A stretch of 9,993 bases of DNA. Origin: Thermoleophilaceae bacterium (GTDB taxonomy: Bacteria > Actinomycetota > Thermoleophilia > Solirubrobacterales > Thermoleophilaceae). Below the pieces are notes generated by a model. It worked only from the letters and a program-made list of their open reading frames with translations, was not told where the DNA came from and did no database searches. Numbering within the stretch: the stretch's first letter is position 1; each line of letters begins with the position of its first letter. The position numbers were made by a program, and so were the translations under genes. Positions 6,201-9,993 of this stretch are shown in pieces. The stretch is taken from assembly GCA_013813135.1 (NCBI GenBank), contig JACCSF010000418.1, positions 1-9,993 on the forward strand, in the 5' to 3' direction.

Positions 6201-6218
6201 CTGCAGCTAGGGCTGCAG
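6201..6218. repeat. Perfect inverted repeat between the TPR and STAS genes
   Basis: CTGCAGC (6201-6207) and GCTGCAG (6212-6218) are perfect complements around a four-base loop, TAGG. The repeat occupies the 71-base gap between the TPR protein's stop and the STAS start. No T-run follows on the minus strand, so it is not a classic intrinsic terminator. A processing or attenuation hairpin or a protein-binding palindrome is possible. Confidence 0.5.
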
Positions 6219-6244
6219 CACGGAAGGGTAAGCGAGCGGGGCCG

Positions 6245-6901
6245 TCACTGCTGCTGGGGGGCGGGAGTTTGCAGTTGCTTGGCCACCTTCTCGACTTGCT
6301 TGCGCTGGTTCTTCGGCGCCAAGTCGATCGCCTTCTGCGCCGCCAGCTGCGCCGTGCGCGTGTCGGCTGCCGCGGTCGCGTAGCGCACCAGCAGCAGGTA
6401 GGTCTGCGTGTCGTTTGCGTCGGCCGCCAGCACGCGAACCGCGTCCTTCGCCTTGGCCGGCTGGTTGAGGCCGTCCTCGTTGTAGATGAACAGCGCGATG
6501 CGGGCGAGGCCCGGGTCCGGGTCTCCGTCCTTGGCCTTTACGTAGCGCTCCCAGTACGCGCCCGCCTTGCGCAGGTCGTCCCGGCCGTCCTCTGGGACCT
6601 TGGAGGTGCCCGCCGGAATCTGCGACGAAGCGTTCTGGTAGTTCAACCTCACGAGTTCCGCCAGGGCCGCCTCGTTGCCGGGGGACGCCTTGAGCCGCTC
6701 CTCCTGGCGCTCGATCCGCTTCTCGAGTCCGCTGTCCCCGCTGCTGCTGCTGCTGCTGCCGCCGCCGATGGCGTCGAGCAGCCCGCCGGAAACCTCGCCG
6801 CCGATGCCGAACAGCACGAGACCGCCGCCCATCAGGACGGCCAGCATCAGGTAGGTCGCCTGCACCGCCCTGCGGCGGCGCCCTCTCAGATCGAAGAGCA
6901 T
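6245..6901 (-). CDS. Membrane-anchored TPR-like protein
   Basis: The 218-residue protein has a basic N-terminus (RGRRRR at 6-11) followed by one hydrophobic segment at about 13-35, which should act as an uncleaved anchor with the N-terminus inside. A Gly/Ser linker with six serines (49-54) follows, then a charged helix (58-72). The rest is all-helical with tetratricopeptide-like repeats, for example SPGNEAALAELVRLNYQN (73-90) and a C-terminal repeat around 165-197 ending in AIDLAPKN. The end is Gln-rich. TPR folds usually hold protein partners, and here they would lie outside the membrane. It sits 39 bases downstream of tatC and could be co-transcribed, but no function in Tat export is shown. 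The ATG at 6901 lacks a well-spaced Shine-Dalgarno; a TAGCCT box lies ten bases upstream. Confidence 0.85.
   Translation of the reverse strand: MLFDLRGRRRRAVQATYLMLAVLMGGGLVLFGIGGEVSGGLLDAIGGGSSSSSSGDSGLEKRIERQEERLKASPGNEAALAELVRLNYQNASSQIPAGTSKVPEDGRDDLRKAGAYWERYVKAKDGDPDPGLARIALFIYNEDGLNQPAKAKDAVRVLAADANDTQTYLLLVRYATAAADTRTAQLAAQKAIDLAPKNQRKQVEKVAKQLQTPAPQQQ
6741..6767. repeat. Trinucleotide repeat (CTG)6(CCG)3 inside the TPR gene
   Basis: Six CTG units (6741-6758) followed by three CCG units (6759-6767) encode, on the minus strand, three glycines and six AGC serines of the linker after the membrane segment. Changes in copy number would stay in frame and alter linker length only. Confidence 0.85.
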
Positions 6902-6911
6902 GCCCTTGCCA

Positions 6912-6917
6912 AGGCTA
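6912..6917 (-). promoter_or_regulatory. Candidate -10 box (TAGCCT) of the TPR gene
   Basis: TAGCCT on the minus strand ends ten bases before the ATG at 6901, inside the short gap after tatC. No matching -35 is visible. It could give the TPR gene its own nearly leaderless transcript, or be coincidence. Confidence 0.28.
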
Positions 6918-6940
6918 GTGGTTGGTCCGCGCGTGGAGGA

Positions 6941-7714
6941 TCATCCCGAGCCTTCCGCGGCCGGCTGGTCCGAGACGTCCGCGATCGGCCTCCCCCAGGC
7001 CGCCGCCATCAGGATGCTGAGTTCATACAGCGCGTACAGCGGGATCGACTCGAGGATCAGCGTGAGCGGATCGAGCGTCGGCAGCAGCGAGGCGAGCACG
7101 ACGATCGCGACGATCGCGTAGCGCCGGCTGCGCCGCAGCTTCTCCGGGCTGGTGATGCCCAGCTTGCAGGCGACGAGCACGCCCACCGGGATCTGGAAGC
7201 CGAGCCCCATCGCGAGCATCAGCAGGGTGACGAACGAGTAGTAGTCGCGCGCCCGCACCTGCGTGTTGAACTCATCCGCGTTGAAGTTCAGGAGGAACTG
7301 CATCGCCGGGGTGAGCACGACGAAGTAGCAGAACACGACGCCCGTGATGAACAGCACGGGGATCATGAGCATCAGCGGCAGCGCCACCCGCTTCTCGGTC
7401 GGGCTGAACGCCGGCAGCAGGAACGCGTAGAGCTGGTAGAGGATCACCGGCAGCGAGATCAGCAGGGCGACGTAAGCAGAGTTGGTGAGCGTCGAGTAGA
7501 AGGCCTCGGCAGGCCCCAGCGTGATCGGCTCGATGTCGTTCGGCAGCGGCGCGTTGACGATCTCGAGCACCAGGTGGTTCTGCCATGCCGTGAGCGCCCA
7601 CGCGACGACGAACGCCATGGCGCAGAGAATCAGCCGGCTGCGGAGCTCGTCGAGATGATCGACGATCGACAGCCGGTCCTCGTGGGATATCGGGCGGATG
7701 CGCCGCACGCCCAA
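6941..7714 (-). CDS. tatC: TatC, twin-arginine translocase core subunit
   Basis: TatC recognises twin-arginine signal peptides and recruits TatA to carry folded proteins across the cytoplasmic membrane. The 257-residue protein has the six expected membrane segments (about 29-46, 76-100, 114-136, 160-184, 198-214, 216-237). It carries the N-terminal signature HLDELRSRL (20-28), whose Glu and Arg contact signal peptides. Asp215 in LPTLDPLTLI matches the conserved acidic residue before the last helix. The position of E. coli Glu170 (FE) is Gln174 here (GFQIP). I chose the TTG at 7714 because GAGGAGG lies five bases upstream; a GTG at 7708 is the alternative. It follows tatA by 16 bases, forming an operon. 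No tatB gene is seen here. Confidence 0.96.
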   Translation of the reverse strand: MGVRRIRPISHEDRLSIVDHLDELRSRLILCAMAFVVAWALTAWQNHLVLEIVNAPLPNDIEPITLGPAEAFYSTLTNSAYVALLISLPVILYQLYAFLLPAFSPTEKRVALPLMLMIPVLFITGVVFCYFVVLTPAMQFLLNFNADEFNTQVRARDYYSFVTLLMLAMGLGFQIPVGVLVACKLGITSPEKLRRSRRYAIVAIVVLASLLPTLDPLTLILESIPLYALYELSILMAAAWGRPIADVSDQPAAEGSG

Positions 7715-7719
7715 CGCGG

Positions 7720-7726
7720 CCTCCTC
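7720..7726 (-). promoter_or_regulatory. Ribosome binding site of tatC
   Basis: GAGGAGG on the minus strand lies five bases before the TTG at 7714 and eleven before the GTG at 7708. It supports the unusual TTG start. Confidence 0.7.
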
Positions 7727-7730
7727 GCGG

Positions 7731-7955
7731 CTAGGACTTCTGCTCGTTGGGCGCAGCAGCAGCCGTCGGCTCGGGCTTATCGGCGACGGGCACTGCCGGA
7801 GGCAGCTCGTCGTTGTCCTTGCCGGTGACCGAGTCCTTGAACTCGCGCATGCCCCGTCCCAGCGACCGACCGAGATCGGGAAGTCGCTTCGGGCCGAAGA
7901 TGACGAGCACGATCACGAGGATGACCACGATCTCGAGTGGGCCTGGAGTCCACAT
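7731..7955 (-). CDS. tatA: TatA, twin-arginine translocase pore-forming subunit
   Basis: The 74-residue protein has the TatA plan: a short N-terminal membrane helix (about 7-20, LEIVVILVIVLVIF), the conserved FGPKRLPDLGRSLG hinge and amphipathic helix (20-33), then a charged and Pro/Ala-rich cytoplasmic tail. Many copies assemble around TatC to pass folded substrates. With only this subunit and TatC nearby it may serve both the TatA and TatB roles, as in minimal Tat systems; a tatB elsewhere cannot be excluded. The ATG at 7955 lacks a ribosome binding site, while a TACCAT box ends ten bases upstream. It lies 20 bases after the dcd stop on the same strand. Confidence 0.95.
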   Translation of the reverse strand: MWTPGPLEIVVILVIVLVIFGPKRLPDLGRSLGRGMREFKDSVTGKDNDELPPAVPVADKPEPTAAAAPNEQKS

Positions 7956-7965
7956 GGCTCAGCAC

Positions 7966-7971
7966 ATGGTA
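7966..7971 (-). promoter_or_regulatory. Candidate -10 box (TACCAT) of tatA
   Basis: TACCAT on the minus strand lies in the 20-base dcd-tatA gap and ends ten bases before the tatA ATG. The -35 region is poor. Together with the missing Shine-Dalgarno it suggests a nearly leaderless tatAC transcript, although read-through from dcd is also likely. Confidence 0.33.
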
Positions 7972-7975
7972 GTGG

Positions 7976-8569
7976 CTAGTTGTCGAAGTTGAGATAAAAC
8001 CGGCTGGGCGTCGGCTCGGCCTGGCCCTGGTACTTCGACCCGGTGTCCCGCGACCCGTACGGCCGCTCGACCGGCCCGTCCATGCGCATGAACGAAATCT
8101 GTCCGATCGGCATGCCCTCGTAGATCGTGATGGGGAGGTTGGCGACGTTCGACAGCTCTAGCGTCAGGTTGCCGGAGAAGCCCGAGTCGACGAAGCCGGC
8201 GGTCGAGTGGATCAGCAAACCGAGGCGGCCGAGGCTGGACTTGCCCTCGAGCCGCGCGACCAGGTCGTTCGGCAGCGTGACCCGCTCGAGTGTCTGGCCG
8301 AGCACGAATTCGCCCGGATGGAGGATGAACGGCTCGCCGTCGTGAACCTCGACCAGCTCGGTCAGGTCGGGCATCGGCTGGCGGACGTCGATGTAGGGAT
8401 AGCGCCCGTTGTGGAACACGCGAAAGCGAGCGTCCACCCGGACGTCGACGCTCGCCGGCTGCACCAGGTTTTCGTCGAAGGGGTCGATGACGATGCGGCC
8501 GGCTTCGATCTCCGACCGGATCGTTCTGTCGCTCAGCACCACGGGGGGCGAGTTTATGGGGTCGGACAT
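7976..8569 (-). CDS. dcd: dCTP deaminase, probably the bifunctional dUMP-forming type
   Basis: The 197-residue protein belongs to the dUTPase-like dCTP deaminase family, which makes dUTP (or directly dUMP) for thymidylate synthesis. It shows the substrate motifs GKSSLGRLGLL (109-119), HSTAGFVDSGFSG (121-133) and LTLELSN (135-141) with the catalytic glutamate at 138. The C-terminal segment GSKYQGQAEPTPSR (177-190) closes over the nucleotide. TAG in HSTAGF, where the E. coli monofunctional enzyme has TAH, and close similarity to the mycobacterial sequence favour the bifunctional deaminase-dUTPase form that yields dUMP and diphosphate. The start is ATG 8569, giving nine residues before VVLSD, near the usual N-terminus. 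A TTG at 8596 or GTGs near 8542 are alternatives, none with a clear ribosome binding site. Confidence 0.95.
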   Translation of the reverse strand: MSDPINSPPVVLSDRTIRSEIEAGRIVIDPFDENLVQPASVDVRVDARFRVFHNGRYPYIDVRQPMPDLTELVEVHDGEPFILHPGEFVLGQTLERVTLPNDLVARLEGKSSLGRLGLLIHSTAGFVDSGFSGNLTLELSNVANLPITIYEGMPIGQISFMRMDGPVERPYGSRDTGSKYQGQAEPTPSRFYLNFDN

Positions 8570-8626
8570 TTCGCAATGCGCACGATCTTTCTTCAAGTTC
8601 CGTGGGGCGGTGCCGATACCGCCTCC

Positions 8627-8632
8627 AGAGGA
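8627..8632 (+). promoter_or_regulatory. Ribosome binding site of the zinc-ribbon gene
   Basis: AGAGGA lies eight bases before the ATG at 8641. It favours that start over the in-frame ATG at 8632 and GTG at 8602. Confidence 0.5.
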
Positions 8633-8640
8633 TGAGGAAG

Positions 8641-9099
8641 ATGGAAGGCCACGACGAACAGACCCACTACGTGAAGCGCGTGCTTCTCCCCAGCGGCAAG
8701 ACGATCGAGGTCGTCTACTTCAGGGAGAACGGGCCGATCGAGCAGGCCCCGGAGGGCCCGCCCGCCGATCCGCCCCGCATCACAGAGGACCCGCCGGCCG
8801 AGCCGCACCAGGACCTGCACGTGTGCATGGAATGCTCCACGGAGCTCGTCTACCCGGTGCAGTGGGAGGAGTCGGGGACCGAGAACTGGAGCGTGCTGCT
8901 CCACTGCCCCAACTGCGATGTCTACCGCGAGGGCATCTTCACGCAGGACACGGTGGAGCTGTTCGACGAGGAGCTCGACCGCGGCGCTGACGCCCTCGCC
9001 CGCGACTACAAGCGGCTGATGCGCGCCAACATGGCCGAAGAGATCGAGCGGTTCGCGGGCGCGCTGTCGACGGGCGCGATCGTGCCGGAAGACTTCTAG
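8641..9099 (+). CDS. Conserved zinc-ribbon protein of unknown function
   Basis: The 152-residue protein begins with a conserved-looking strand pair (YVKRVLLPSGKTIEVVYF, 10-27). A Pro/Glu-rich linker (about 33-57) follows. Next comes a four-cysteine zinc ribbon: Cys62-x2-Cys65 in HVCMECST and Cys89-x2-Cys92 in HCPNCD, with WEESGTENWSVLL between. The C-terminal part (103-145) is a charged helix pair containing ELDRGADALARDYKRLMRANMAEEIERF. I recall similar proteins from Thermoleophilia and other actinobacteria annotated only as hypothetical. The layout suggests a cytoplasmic, zinc-stabilised protein that may bind nucleic acid or another protein; no catalytic motif is visible. It is divergent from dcd, with 71 bases between start codons, and converges on the polyprenyl synthase gene. 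Confidence 0.85.
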   Translation: MEGHDEQTHYVKRVLLPSGKTIEVVYFRENGPIEQAPEGPPADPPRITEDPPAEPHQDLHVCMECSTELVYPVQWEESGTENWSVLLHCPNCDVYREGIFTQDTVELFDEELDRGADALARDYKRLMRANMAEEIERFAGALSTGAIVPEDF

Positions 9100-9115
9100 G
9101 CCTCCTCGGGCCTAG
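9096..9115. terminator. Inverted repeat spanning two convergent stop codons
   Basis: CTAGGCC (9096-9102) and GGCCTAG (9109-9115) pair perfectly around a six-base loop. The left arm contains the TAG of the zinc-ribbon gene and the right arm the minus-strand TAG of the polyprenyl synthase. Its place between convergent genes suggests a bidirectional terminator-like hairpin. There is no T-run on either side, so intrinsic termination is uncertain. Confidence 0.45.
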
Positions 9116-9993
9116 GCGTACCGCTCGACCACGCCGTCCGCGACCAGCTCCAGCGCCTGGCGGCGCTGCTCCGGCAGGTCGAGGCGGCTCAGTGACGCCT
9201 TCGCCCCGGCGACGTGCTTGAGCGCCTGTTCGCGCGCCGCCTCCAGCGCCCCGGTCGCCGCAATCCGGTCGCAGATTCGCTCCGCCTGCTCCGGCGTCAG
9301 GCCGGGTTCCAGGTCCGTCAGCTCGGGGTCGCGCGTGCGCGCGAGGATCAGCGGAAGCGTCACCGTGCCGTCGAGCAGATCCGTCCCGCGCGGCTTGCCG
9401 GTCCGCTCCGCGGGCCCGGACACGTCGAGCACGTCGTCGAGCACCTGGAAGGCCAGGCCGATGCCCTCGCCGAAGCGACACATCGCGTCGGCCATGCCCG
9501 GCCGACCGCCGAAGAGGGCGCCCAGGCGGCAGGAGGAGCAGAACAGGCTGGCCGTCTTGAGCCGGCAGCGCTCGAGATAGCGCTCGGGCGTGACGTCGTG
9601 ACTCCAGGCGTCGGCGCGCTGCATCAGCTCGCCGCGCGCGAGCGCGCTCGACGCCTCTGACAGCGAGCGCACCGCGTCGGCACTGCCGGTCGAGGCCAGC
9701 TCCGCGAACGCGCGCGAGAAGAGCAGGTCGCCGGTGGTGGTCGCCGCGAGCCGGCCCCCCTCGGCGAACACCGTCGGCCGGCCGCGCCGCAGGGGCGCGC
9801 AGTCGAGCACGTCGTCGTGCACCAGCGTGGCCATGTGCAACAGCTCGACGGCCGCGGCGGCCGCGACCAGCCGCTCGTCCGCGTCGCCGTTCGCGCACAG
9901 GAACACCAGCATCGGGCGCAGCCGCTTGCCGCCGGCCGAGAGCGTCGCCCCGGCCTCGAGCGCGAGACGCTCGCCGTATCCGGCCACCAGCTC
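9112..9993 (-). CDS. Long-chain trans-polyprenyl diphosphate synthase (start beyond right edge)
   Basis: The 293 visible residues cover most of an all-helical isoprenoid chain-elongating enzyme. It adds isopentenyl diphosphate to an allylic diphosphate at the membrane surface, usually for the menaquinone tail. Counting from the GTG at 9987, GGKRLRP is at 19-25. The first aspartate-rich motif is HDDVLD (DDxxD at 58-62) followed by RRGRPT, and the second is QVLDDVLD (DDxxD at 184-188). KTASLF (144-149) and GTDLLDGTVTLPL (201-213) also fit. The residue five before the first motif is alanine, which in this family goes with long products. Homologues have roughly 25-40 residues before GGKRLRP, and the frame is open to the edge, so the real start is probably outside the window. 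The product could be hepta-, octa- or nonaprenyl diphosphate. Confidence 0.93.
   Translation of the reverse strand, partial: ELVAGYGERLALEAGATLSAGGKRLRPMLVFLCANGDADERLVAAAAAVELLHMATLVHDDVLDCAPLRRGRPTVFAEGGRLAATTTGDLLFSRAFAELASTGSADAVRSLSEASSALARGELMQRADAWSHDVTPERYLERCRLKTASLFCSSCRLGALFGGRPGMADAMCRFGEGIGLAFQVLDDVLDVSGPAERTGKPRGTDLLDGTVTLPLILARTRDPELTDLEPGLTPEQAERICDRIAATGALEAAREQALKHVAGAKASLSRLDLPEQRRQALELVADGVVERYA

Noticed and set aside
6741..6767. CTG repeat as a phase-variation switch
   Set aside because: The unit is three bases, so slippage keeps the frame and only changes serine count in a linker.
6185..7828. Plus-strand open frame of 547 codons opposite the TPR, tatC and tatA genes
   Set aside because: It is rich in Arg, His, Gln and Val with no recognisable domain, and lies antisense to three clearly real genes. 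Long antisense frames are expected in GC-rich coding DNA.
8939..9898. Minus-strand frame of 319 codons overlapping the polyprenyl synthase gene
   Set aside because: It is an Arg/Gly/Ala-rich alternate frame of a gene with both DDxxD motifs intact.

Overview
The window is GC-rich coding DNA with almost no spare sequence. Codon use, an operon of short overlaps, a mycobacterial-type dCTP deaminase, a TatA/TatC pair and a lone STAS anti-sigma-factor antagonist all point to a high-GC actinobacterium. The style of several proteins, notably the zinc-ribbon protein at 8641-9099, suggests the class Thermoleophilia (Solirubrobacterales or Gaiellales), but that placement is inference. I see no mobile element, CRISPR array, phage gene or rRNA. 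No stretch above 300 bases lacks a gene; the longest gap without any proposed gene is about 98 bases (4404-4501).

Left part (1-3451, minus strand): a tightly overlapping four-gene operon for an N-acetylated, carboxylated UDP-sugar. In transcription order it encodes a non-hydrolysing UDP-GlcNAc 2-epimerase, a UDP-HexNAc 6-dehydrogenase, a Gfo/Idh/MocA sugar oxidoreductase, and the start of a hexapeptide-repeat acyltransferase cut by the left edge. Junctions overlap by 4, 4 and 17 bases. The set resembles the WbpA/WbpB/WbpD/WbpI enzymes for UDP-ManNAc3NAcA; the aminotransferase step is not in the window.

Middle (3478-5685): a possible 36-residue plus-strand ORF that meets the stop of a class IV PLP aminotransferase or aminodeoxychorismate lyase (minus strand) at a shared CTAG. 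A two-CBS-domain protein follows, then a protein with a degenerate GGDEF domain. The latter has lost the GGDEF catalytic signature but keeps an RxxD inhibitory-site motif, so it may bind c-di-GMP rather than make it.

Right-middle (5700-8569, minus strand): tRNA-Lys(CUU), a STAS protein, a membrane-anchored TPR-like protein, TatC, TatA and dCTP deaminase. Read in transcription order this is dcd, tatA, tatC, TPR protein, STAS, tRNA. The Tat pair exports folded proteins; the TPR protein is probably anchored to the same membrane.

Right end (8641-9993): a conserved actinobacterial-type zinc-ribbon protein of unknown function on the plus strand. It converges on a long-chain polyprenyl diphosphate synthase whose start lies beyond the right edge. 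A perfect inverted repeat spans the two facing stop codons.

A recurring pattern is a TANNNT -10-like box 7-10 bases before a gene start that lacks a clear ribosome binding site, which suggests leaderless or nearly leaderless transcripts. Other genes (tatC, STAS, acyltransferase, zinc-ribbon) carry clear Shine-Dalgarno sequences.
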